Shown: positions 14,774 to 20,894 of the stretch, piece by piece
Numbering within the stretch: the stretch's first letter is position 1
Layout: the number at the start of each line of letters is the position of its first letter
Source of the DNA: JAYVIQ01 sp043770215
GTDB taxonomy: Bacteria > Bacteroidota > Bacteroidia > Cytophagales > JAAEPT01
DNA: 23,248 nucleotides
Assembly (NCBI GenBank): GCA_043770215.1
Contig: JAYVIQ010000224.1
Location: forward strand, 1-23,248
Direction of reading: 5' to 3'
Notes under the pieces: generated by a model
Database searches by the model: none
The model's input: the letters and a program-made list of their open reading frames with translations, nothing else
What the model was told of the DNA's origin: nothing
Position numbers and translations under genes: made by a program

Positions 14774-15928
14774 ATGAAAAATAACTATGATTTTATTTTT
14801 GCTGGTGCTGGTTTGTCGTCTCTAATGACGATACACAAAATGATCTTATCTAAAAAATTTGAAGGAAAAAGCATTTTAATTCTTGACGAACATCTTAAAA
14901 ATACAAACAACAGAACATGGTCTTTTTGGAGCGAACCAAACCATGTATGGGAAGATTTTGTAACTAAAAAATGGGATTACGCATTATTTGCAAATAAAAC
15001 AAATCACAAAAGATTAGATCTAAGTCCTTTCCAATACAATATGATTAAAGGGTTAGATTTTTACAATCTTATTTTTGAGAAAATTAACCAATCGCCAAAT
15101 ATTTTTTTTAAACAAGCCAAAATACTTAATCACAGAGAACAAAATGAATTTGTAGAAGTAAGTAGTAGCCTAGGTGATTTTACGTGCAAGCAACTATTAA
15201 ATTCAATTTATGATTCTAGCGAACTTGATAATCAGAAAAAATATCCAGTCTTACAACAACATTTTGTAGGTTGGTTTATAAAAACAAAAGAAGAATTTTT
15301 TGATTCGGATGTTGCTACTTTTATGGACTTTTCTTTAGAACAAAATGGAAATACAAAGTTTATGTATGTATTGCCAACTTCTAAAAAAGAGGCGCTTTTT
15401 GAACCAACATGGTTCTCGCATAAGCAATTAAAAAAAGAAGTTTACGAAAATGAAATTATCCAATACCTAAATAACTTAGGTATAAAAGACTACGAAATTG
15501 TTGAAAAAGAACAAGGTAGTATACCTATGACATGCTTTCCATTTTGGCAGAAAAATACAAAAAGAATTTTACATATAGGTACTGCCGGTGGTTGGACCAA
15601 AGCAAGTACAGGGTTCACTTTTTTTTATGCGCACAAAAAAACCAATCAATTGATTGATTTTCTTTCAAAAAAAGGAGATTTTAAAGAGTTTCATAAAACA
15701 AATAAATTTTGGTTTCTAGATTTAATTTTTTTAGATGTTTTAGATAAAAAAAATGAATTAGGGTCAGACGTTTTTTCTTCTTTGTTACTTTCAGGTAAAA
15801 CTGAATTGGTACTTAGGTTTTTAAATGAAGAAACAAACTTTTTCCAAACCCTTAGAGTAATGTTATTATGTCCTTTAAAACCATTTACTAAATCGCTTTT
15901 AAGAGTTGTTTACAAACAATTGCTCTGA
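14774..15928 (+). CDS. crtY: Lycopene beta-cyclase
   Basis: A 384-residue flavoprotein that closes the beta-ionone rings of lycopene to give beta-carotene, the precursor of zeaxanthin-type yellow pigments. FIFAGAGLSSL (residues 7-17) is the dinucleotide-binding start, ILILDE the end of the second strand, and NNRTWSFW the CrtY signature. Near residues 250-285, PMTCFPFWQ, LHIGTAGGWTKASTGFTF matches bacterial CrtY closely. The C-terminus (LLCPLKPFTKSLLRVVY) is typical. It starts 18 bases after the tsaC-like gene and is the last gene of the run. The other carotenoid genes (crtB, crtI, crtZ) are not in this window, so it is separated from a usual crt cluster. It converges with the ABC transporter gene. 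Confidence 0.95.
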   Translation: MKNNYDFIFAGAGLSSLMTIHKMILSKKFEGKSILILDEHLKNTNNRTWSFWSEPNHVWEDFVTKKWDYALFANKTNHKRLDLSPFQYNMIKGLDFYNLIFEKINQSPNIFFKQAKILNHREQNEFVEVSSSLGDFTCKQLLNSIYDSSELDNQKKYPVLQQHFVGWFIKTKEEFFDSDVATFMDFSLEQNGNTKFMYVLPTSKKEALFEPTWFSHKQLKKEVYENEIIQYLNNLGIKDYEIVEKEQGSIPMTCFPFWQKNTKRILHIGTAGGWTKASTGFTFFYAHKKTNQLIDFLSKKGDFKEFHKTNKFWFLDLIFLDVLDKKNELGSDVFSSLLLSGKTELVLRFLNEETNFFQTLRVMLLCPLKPFTKSLLRVVYKQLL

Positions 15929-15963
15929 GTCAATTTTAATTTAAAGCACTATATTGGTTAATT

Positions 15964-17733
15964 TTATTGCTCAATTTGAGCATCATAAAGTTCTTTATAT
16001 ATTCCATTCAAAGCATAAAGTTCATGGTGAGTTCCTATTTCTGCAAGCTCTCCTTTATCTAAAACCAAGATTTTATCTGCTAGTTTTACAGTTGAGGCTC
16101 TGTGCGAAATAAGAATAGAAGTTCTATTTTGCATGATGGTTTTTAGGTTTGTCAAAATTCTATCTTCAGTTTGCGTGTCTACAGCAGAAAGGCAATCATC
16201 AAAAACTAAAATTTTAGGTTTTCTAATAATCGCTCTGGCAATAGTTACTCGTTGTTTTTGTCCGCCAGAAAGTGTTATGCCCCTTTCTCCCAAAATAGTA
16301 TCAAACGCATCAGGAAAATCCATAATGTTGTTATAAACATCTGCATTTTTAGTGGCTTCTATCATGTCATTTTCAGTAAGGGACTGATTTCCAAAAAGGA
16401 TGTTATTCTTTATTGTGTCAGAGAATAAGAAAGATTCTTGCGGCACATATGCCAATTGGTTTCTAAAATAGGTAAGTTCTAAATCCATTAATGCTTCATT
16501 ATCTACACTAATTTTACCACTGCTTGGGTCTAACATGCGGCAAATCAGATTTGCAAGGGTAGATTTTCCACTACCCGTTTTGCCTAATATTGCTAGAGTT
16601 TCACCATTTTTTACAGTAAAACTTAGATTTTTAATTGCTTCTATACCAGAATCTTTGTAAGTGAGAGATACGTTTTCGAAACGTAAATCACCCATTAAAT
16701 CAATAGATTTAGTACCATTAATCACTTCAGAGTCTGTATCTAAAAATTCATTGATTCTTTTTTGTGAAGCAGAAGCCTGCTGTACTATGCTAGTAATCCA
16801 TCCTAAACTAGTGACAGGCCATGTGAGAATATTTACATAAATAATAAATTCTGCTATATTTCCTAGAGAGATATTTCCTTTAATCACCTCTAGACCACCA
16901 ACATATATAGTAATAATTGTACTTAATCCAATAAGTGTAGATACCACAGGAAAAAAATATGCATTTATTTTATTTAGTTTTAGAGATTCATTTCTGTATT
17001 CATTGCTGATTTTATCAAACTCACTTACACTGTGTGCTTCGTTTGCAAAAGCTTTTATAACTCTAATGCCAGAAAAAGCCTCTTGTACAAACGTAGCCAA
17101 GCCAGAAAGTTTACGTTGTATAGCTGTAGAAAGTCTATTCATATGGTTACTTACCAAATAAATACTTAAAGATAAAATAGGCAAAGGCAATAAAGTATAC
17201 ATTGCCAAGGTAGCATTTACAGAAAACATGTATGGAATAATGACTAAAAATAAAATAATTAAATTCAATCCATACATAAGTGCGGGACCTACATACATCC
17301 GTACTTTACCTACATCTTCAGATATTCTACTCATTAAATCTCCAGTGTTATGAGATCTGTAGAAAGATAGAGGTAGTTTCTGATAGTGTGCGTAAATTTC
17401 ATTTTTTAGATCAAACTCTATATGTCTGGACATAACAATGATAGTTTGCCTAGTTAGATAAGTAAAAAAACCTTTTATCAATGCTAGAGCAATGTATAAA
17501 AGACCAAATAAGAACAACGCAAGACTTAAATCTTTAAAAAACTGATTCTTTAAATCACTACCTCCAAATAATAAAAGATTATTTAAACTTTCAGAAACCA
17601 AATCTATAGCCATGCTGGTTACTTGAGCAGGAAAAATATAGAGTACATTGGAAATAGTTACAAAAAAAATACCCAAAAGCAACATTTTGCGGTATTTGAA
17701 ATAGTATTTGTTAAGTCTGAATAAACTTTTCAA
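15964..17733 (-). CDS. ABC exporter, fused membrane and ATPase domains (MsbA/MdlB-like)
   Basis: About 589 residues. Residues 1-310 form a six-helix type I exporter membrane domain. The ATPase domain has Walker A GKTGSGKST, the Q loop in YVPQESFLFSDT, signature LSGGQKQR and H loop ISHRAST. Walker B reads ILVFDDCLSAVD, so the catalytic Glu is replaced by Asp. The start is taken as the TTG at 17733, giving MKSLFRLNKYYFKYRK as in relatives; a TTG at 17784 would sit inside the TATATTTG promoter box. Possible substrates are lipids, drugs or peptides; the sequence does not decide. The Asp is common in the degenerate half of heterodimeric exporters, though no partner is near. Divergent from nusB. 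Confidence 0.92.
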   Translation of the reverse strand: MKSLFRLNKYYFKYRKMLLLGIFFVTISNVLYIFPAQVTSMAIDLVSESLNNLLLFGGSDLKNQFFKDLSLALFLFGLLYIALALIKGFFTYLTRQTIIVMSRHIEFDLKNEIYAHYQKLPLSFYRSHNTGDLMSRISEDVGKVRMYVGPALMYGLNLIILFLVIIPYMFSVNATLAMYTLLPLPILSLSIYLVSNHMNRLSTAIQRKLSGLATFVQEAFSGIRVIKAFANEAHSVSEFDKISNEYRNESLKLNKINAYFFPVVSTLIGLSTIITIYVGGLEVIKGNISLGNIAEFIIYVNILTWPVTSLGWITSIVQQASASQKRINEFLDTDSEVINGTKSIDLMGDLRFENVSLTYKDSGIEAIKNLSFTVKNGETLAILGKTGSGKSTLANLICRMLDPSSGKISVDNEALMDLELTYFRNQLAYVPQESFLFSDTIKNNILFGNQSLTENDMIEATKNADVYNNIMDFPDAFDTILGERGITLSGGQKQRVTIARAIIRKPKILVFDDCLSAVDTQTEDRILTNLKTIMQNRTSILISHRASTVKLADKILVLDKGELAEIGTHHELYALNGIYKELYDAQIEQ

Positions 17734-17781
17734 TGTTTTATAAATAAAATGACATAGATTTGCATCCTTATTAGCTATCAG

Positions 17782-17803
17782 CAAATATACTAAATAGTAT
17801 TTG
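17782..17803. promoter_or_regulatory. Palindromic divergent promoter region, ABC exporter / nusB
   Basis: On the minus strand TATATTTG (17789-17782) fits the -7 consensus and is 49 bases before the exporter TTG. On the plus strand TAGTATTTG (17795-17803) is a one-base-longer variant, 30 bases before the nusB ATG. Together they form an imperfect dyad, CAAA...TACTA-AA-TAGTA-TTTG, so both promoters and any dimeric regulator would share the same DNA. Confidence 0.45.
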
Positions 17804-17833
17804 TATAAAAATTACAAAAAGAGTTCTTCAAAA

Positions 17834-18997
17834 ATGTTTAATCGTCGTCATCTAAGAATCAAAGCTTTACAAGCAGTTTACAATTATTCACAAAACGAAA
17901 AAATAGCCTATAACCTAGGTATGGATGCGTTAGATGAGTTTTTTGCACCAGATTTAAATTCTATGGAGGTACAAAATATACCATTATTAGAAAAAAACAA
18001 AAAAGAAGCTAAAACAATTTTTAGTGAGCAGTACAAACTAGAAAAGCTAGATTTCATAGCCAATGCAGACATAAAAAAATCTATAGTTGTATCCAAAACT
18101 ATTTATTTAAACTACCTCAAAGAAGAATCTAAACGTATAAAAGCTGCATTGCAAGCAGACGTAGACAATGTATGGTTTATGTACATTAGCGTCATAAAAT
18201 TTCTGGAAGATTTATCTTCTCACATTGCTTACGTTTATGAGCATAATGACCAAAAAAGAATGAAATCTGAATTAAATAAATCAGATTTTAAACTTGGTTA
18301 CACAGAGGTCTTTAAAGAAATACATAAAGTAGATGAGTATGTATCCTTTGTAAACAAACACAAATTTGCATGGCAGGATGACGATTCGCTGATCAAAAAT
18401 TTTTATAGGGAAACATTAACCAAAGAAGAAAAATATATAGAATATTTAGGTTTACCTACTTCTAATGAAAATGATGCAGCAATATTGCTTGCCATCTGTA
18501 AAAAATTGCTTTGGAAAAACGCACAGGTAAAAGAGTTTTTTGAAGAGCAAGATGGTTATTGGGATGTTAATTTCGAAATTGTAACTGAATTATTAATTAA
18601 GTCATTTAAGAAAATAAAAAGAGGTGAGGGTTTTGAGCTTATTCATTTATCTCCAAATTGGGATTTAGATTTCGAATATATGTTAAATTTATATGACAAA
18701 ACAATTGAGTTTCCAGATAAATTAACCGAAAGAATAAAAGCAAAGCTTACAAATTGGGAGTTAGAAAGAGTATCTAACGTAGACAAACATATTATAGAAC
18801 TAGCTGTAATAGAAATGATTGAGTGCCCAAGTATTCCCACAAAAGTAACAATTAACGAGTTTTTAGAAATAACCAAAGAATATAGTGCGCCCAAAAGCAA
18901 GTTGTATATAAATGGAATTTTAGATTCTTTGGCAAAGGATTTGATACAAGATAAAATAGTACGTAAATCTGGAAAAGGATTGATAGACAATAAGTAG
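17834..18997 (+). CDS. nusB: Transcription antitermination factor NusB, long Bacteroidota form
   Basis: A 387-residue protein; the start is the ATG at 17834, giving MFNRRHLRIKALQAVYNYSQ, the usual opening. NusB binds boxA RNA with NusE (ribosomal protein S10) to prevent premature termination in rRNA operons. The helical NusB core is recognisable in the last 130 residues: FPDKLTERIKAKLTNWELER, VDKHIIELAVIEMIECPSIP, and KVTINEFLEITKEYSAPKS with NGILDSL. The roughly 250 residues before it are helical and charged and are not present in the 140-residue enterobacterial protein; such long forms are normal in Bacteroidota. It is followed by the DUF1573, yajC and coaE genes, a conserved neighbourhood in this phylum. 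Confidence 0.93.
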   Translation: MFNRRHLRIKALQAVYNYSQNEKIAYNLGMDALDEFFAPDLNSMEVQNIPLLEKNKKEAKTIFSEQYKLEKLDFIANADIKKSIVVSKTIYLNYLKEESKRIKAALQADVDNVWFMYISVIKFLEDLSSHIAYVYEHNDQKRMKSELNKSDFKLGYTEVFKEIHKVDEYVSFVNKHKFAWQDDDSLIKNFYRETLTKEEKYIEYLGLPTSNENDAAILLAICKKLLWKNAQVKEFFEEQDGYWDVNFEIVTELLIKSFKKIKRGEGFELIHLSPNWDLDFEYMLNLYDKTIEFPDKLTERIKAKLTNWELERVSNVDKHIIELAVIEMIECPSIPTKVTINEFLEITKEYSAPKSKLYINGILDSLAKDLIQDKIVRKSGKGLIDNK

Positions 18998-19017
18998 TAA
19001 ATAAATAGAAAGATACT

Positions 19018-19025
19018 TATATTTG
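19018..19025 (+). promoter_or_regulatory. -7 element for the DUF1573-yajC unit
   Basis: TATATTTG fits TAnnTTTG and lies 30 bases before the ATG at 19056. It overlaps a possible upstream TTG start, supporting the ATG as the true start. The nearest TTG upstream is too distant (35 bases). Confidence 0.4.
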
Positions 19026-19055
19026 AGAATCGTAAAAAACAAACAGAAGTTAATT

Positions 19056-19544
19056 ATGAAAAAGAACATGAAACTAGTAATTGGAGCCTTAGGTGTGGCA
19101 AGTGTTTTTTTGGCTTGCAACAATCCTACAAAACAAGAGGTAAAAAGTGAAACCAAAACAGCTGCTGTCTCAGAAGTAGTTAGTCCTGCAGAAACAGAAA
19201 AAACACAAGTAGCTACCCAAGCAACAGGAGCAGAAATTACTTTTAAAACAATGGAAGTAAATTTTGGAAACATAAAACAAGGTGAGTCTTTTGAATATGA
19301 TTTTGAATTTACAAACACTGGTACAGAAGATTTGGTAATTACTACCGCTAGAGGTTCTTGTGGTTGTACAGTTCCAGAATGGCCTCACGAACCAATTGCT
19401 CCAGGAGCAAAAGGAAAAATACACGTTAAATTTAATAGTGCTGGAAAATCAAATCAGCAAACAAAAACAGTTACTTTACAAACTAATGCTTCGCCTACAC
19501 CATATACGTTGTATATCAAAGGAAATGTAGACGTAGAAAACTAA
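19056..19544 (+). CDS. DUF1573 lipoprotein
   Basis: A 162-residue protein. The ATG at 19056 gives a signal peptide (MKKNMKLVIGALGVASVFLA) with lipobox Cys21. A low-complexity linker rich in Thr, Ser, Glu and Ala (about 22-65) tethers the domain to the membrane. Residues 66-162 are a DUF1573 Ig-like beta-sandwich of the ASPM/SPD-2/Hydin type: FGNIKQGESFEYDFEFTNTG, TTARGSCGCTVPEWP with its Cys pair, PIAPGAKGKIHVKF, and KTVTLQTNA. Very common in Bacteroidota; the role is unknown, probably structural or protein-binding in the envelope. Located 15 bases before yajC, in the conserved nusB-yajC-coaE neighbourhood. Confidence 0.92.
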   Translation: MKKNMKLVIGALGVASVFLACNNPTKQEVKSETKTAAVSEVVSPAETEKTQVATQATGAEITFKTMEVNFGNIKQGESFEYDFEFTNTGTEDLVITTARGSCGCTVPEWPHEPIAPGAKGKIHVKFNSAGKSNQQTKTVTLQTNASPTPYTLYIKGNVDVEN

Positions 19545-19559
19545 TCAATTTAAAAAAAA

Positions 19560-19853
19560 ATGAATTTAATTATTTTACAAGCAGCAGGAGCAGGACAGTG
19601 GATGAACATAGTAATGTTGGGAGGAATATTTGTAGTATTTTTCTTCTTCTTTATTAGACCACAACAAAAAAAGCAAAAGGATACCAAGACTATGCAAGAA
19701 AGTCTTAAAATTGGAGATAAAGTAATTACTGCTGGAGGTTTTCATGCAAGTGTAATTTCTGTAGACGCTACTACAGTAGTTGTAGAGTTGGCTAGAGGTG
19801 CAAACGCTACCATTGAAAGAGCTTCTATTACTTCTTTAGTTCCTAAAAACTAG
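19560..19853 (+). CDS. yajC: Preprotein translocase accessory subunit YajC
   Basis: A 97-residue inner-membrane protein. The short N-terminal segment LILQAAGAGQW is typical of Bacteroidota YajC. One membrane helix follows (about 15-32, with a run of five Phe), ending in the diagnostic FFIRPQQKKQKD. The cytoplasmic domain contains LKIGDKVITAGGFHASVISV and VELARGANATIERASI. It associates with SecDF and the SecYEG channel and is usually dispensable. An A-rich leader immediately precedes the ATG. A strong terminator follows, so the DUF1573-yajC unit probably ends here. Confidence 0.95.
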   Translation: MNLIILQAAGAGQWMNIVMLGGIFVVFFFFFIRPQQKKQKDTKTMQESLKIGDKVITAGGFHASVISVDATTVVVELARGANATIERASITSLVPKN

Positions 19854-19879
19854 AATTAAAAAATAAAATAGTGTTTTAT

Positions 19880-19914
19880 AAATGCTCTTTCTTTAAAAGA
19901 AGAGCATTTTTTTT
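19880..19914 (+). terminator. Intrinsic terminator between yajC and coaE
   Basis: An 11-bp stem (19880-19890 with 19899-19909; core AATGCTCTT/AAGAGCATT) with an 8-base loop is followed by eight T (19907-19914, partly in the stem). The coaE ATG is only 10 bases further on. Confidence 0.85.
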
Positions 19915-19924
19915 AAGGTATCTA

Positions 19925-20506
19925 ATGAAGACAATAGGTGTTACAGGAGGAATTGGCGCAGGGAAAACAGTGGTCTCTAAGATACTAACTTGTATGGGTG
20001 TGCCCGTTTATAACAGTGATCTCAAAGCCAAAGAAATTGTCAATACAGACCTAAACATAAAAAAAAATATAATAGATTTATTAGGACAAGATGCTTATTT
20101 AAATGGATTTTACAACCCAAATTATGTAGCAAGCAAAGTCTTTGCAGACATAGTATTGATGCAAAAGTTGAATTCCATAATTCATCCGGCAGTAAAGCTA
20201 GATTTCGATACTTGGAAGGAAACACAAAACGTAAAATTTATAGCTAAAGAAACTGCATTACTTTTTCAAACAGAATTATGGAAATCAGTAGATTTCTCTA
20301 TTTTAGTTTTTGCAGACCAAACTGTACGGGTAAAACGAATCCTAGAAAGAGATCCGCAAAGAAATTTAGTAGAGATAGATGCTATACTTAATAAGCAAGG
20401 AGATCAAAAAAAAATATTAGAAAAAGCAGATTTTATCATTTATAACAATGGAAACGAATCTATAATAGCCCAATTGAGAGAAATTTTAAAGAAAATTGAA
20501 TTTTAA
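19925..20506 (+). CDS. coaE: Dephospho-CoA kinase
   Basis: A 193-residue enzyme catalysing the last step of coenzyme A synthesis, ATP-dependent phosphorylation of the 3'-hydroxyl of dephospho-CoA. The ATG at 19925 gives MKTIGVTGGIGAGKT, with the P-loop GGIGAGKT at residues 8-15; a GTG at 19871 would start inside the region of the terminator. VPVYNSDLKAKEIV is the substrate-side motif (usually DADxxA), LNSIIHPAVK the central helix, and RVKRILERDPQ with EIDAILNKQGDQ the lid and adenine region. The length is normal. A terminator stands directly upstream and I see no separate promoter box, so expression may depend on partial readthrough from yajC. Confidence 0.93.
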   Translation: MKTIGVTGGIGAGKTVVSKILTCMGVPVYNSDLKAKEIVNTDLNIKKNIIDLLGQDAYLNGFYNPNYVASKVFADIVLMQKLNSIIHPAVKLDFDTWKETQNVKFIAKETALLFQTELWKSVDFSILVFADQTVRVKRILERDPQRNLVEIDAILNKQGDQKKILEKADFIIYNNGNESIIAQLREILKKIEF

Positions 20507-20530
20507 GTTCTGATTTTTAGAAATTTATTG

Positions 20531-20538
20531 TACTTTTG
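20531..20538 (+). promoter_or_regulatory. -7 element for tRNA-Arg
   Basis: TACTTTTG fits TAnnTTTG and lies 12 bases before the mature tRNA 5' end, so transcription would start about five bases upstream of the tRNA. The region 20 bases further upstream is T-rich but has no exact TTG. Confidence 0.5.
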
Positions 20539-20550
20539 CATCATAATACT

Positions 20551-20624
20551 GGCTTCGTAGCTCAACTGAATAGAGCACCTGATTACGGCTCAGGAGGTTT
20601 CAAGTTTGAATCTTGACGAGGTCA
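20551..20624 (+). tRNA. tRNA-Arg(ACG)
   Basis: A 74-base cloverleaf. The acceptor stem GGCTTCG pairs with CGAGGTC (two G-T pairs), discriminator A20624. D stem GCTC/GAGC, anticodon stem CCTGA/TCAGG with loop TTACGGC (anticodon ACG, 20584-20586), variable loop AGGTT, T stem TCAAG/CTTGA with loop TTTGAAT. CCA is not encoded. A34 should be deaminated to inosine by TadA to read CGU, CGC and CGA. Odd: position 19 is A and position 56 is T, instead of the near-universal G19 and C56 that join the D and T loops. The two changes together would keep a Watson-Crick pair. Own promoter and terminator, so a single-gene unit. Confidence 0.95.
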
Positions 20625-20632
20625 CAAAGTAA

Positions 20633-20658
20633 AAACCACTTTAAATAAGTGGTTTTTT
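20633..20658 (+). terminator. Intrinsic terminator of tRNA-Arg
   Basis: A perfect 9-bp stem AAACCACTT/AAGTGGTTT (20633-20641 with 20647-20655), loop TAAAT, followed by a T-rich tail, eight bases after the tRNA 3' end. Confidence 0.9.
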
Positions 20659-20665
20659 TGTTTTT

Positions 20666-20701
20666 AAGCTATAGAACAACTAAATAGTTGCTTTATAGCT
20701 T
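20666..20701. repeat. Long near-perfect hairpin of unknown function
   Basis: The 36 bases form a 17-bp stem around an AA loop (AAGCTATAGAACAACTA paired with TAGTTGCTTTATAGCTT), with one A-C mismatch and one G-T pair. No T run follows directly; eight T come about 12 bases later. It begins eight bases after the tRNA terminator, so it is not the main terminator. It could be a second stop on either strand, a processing site or a small mobile palindrome remnant. Confidence 0.7.
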
Positions 20702-20792
20702 ACACAAACAAGTTTTTTTTAAACGGAACTACTTCAAGTATCCTTATGTAAAAGGTGAAACACTCATTATAAAAGTTTTTAAAACCTAACAT

Positions 20793-20810
20793 TTATCAAC
20801 ATGTGGAAAA
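20793..20810. promoter_or_regulatory. Pair of abutting inverted DnaA-box-like 9-mers upstream of parE
   Basis: TTATCAACA (20793-20801) is directly followed by TGTGGAAAA, whose complement is TTTTCCACA (20802-20810). Each differs by one base from the DnaA box TTATCCACA, and they face each other with no gap, 84 bases before the parE ATG. Two boxes do not make an origin; a DnaA-responsive control site for parE is possible. No -7 box is obvious here. Confidence 0.4.
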
Positions 20811-20894
20811 TACAGGTTCTAAAAGATGACATCAAAAGGCATTATTGGTTAATTTGCTACTTAGTACAATCTAATAATATTTCTAGAAAAAAAT

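Noticed and set aside
20793..20810. Chromosome replication origin
   Set aside because: Only two DnaA-like sites are present, with no box cluster, dnaA gene or clear unwinding element.
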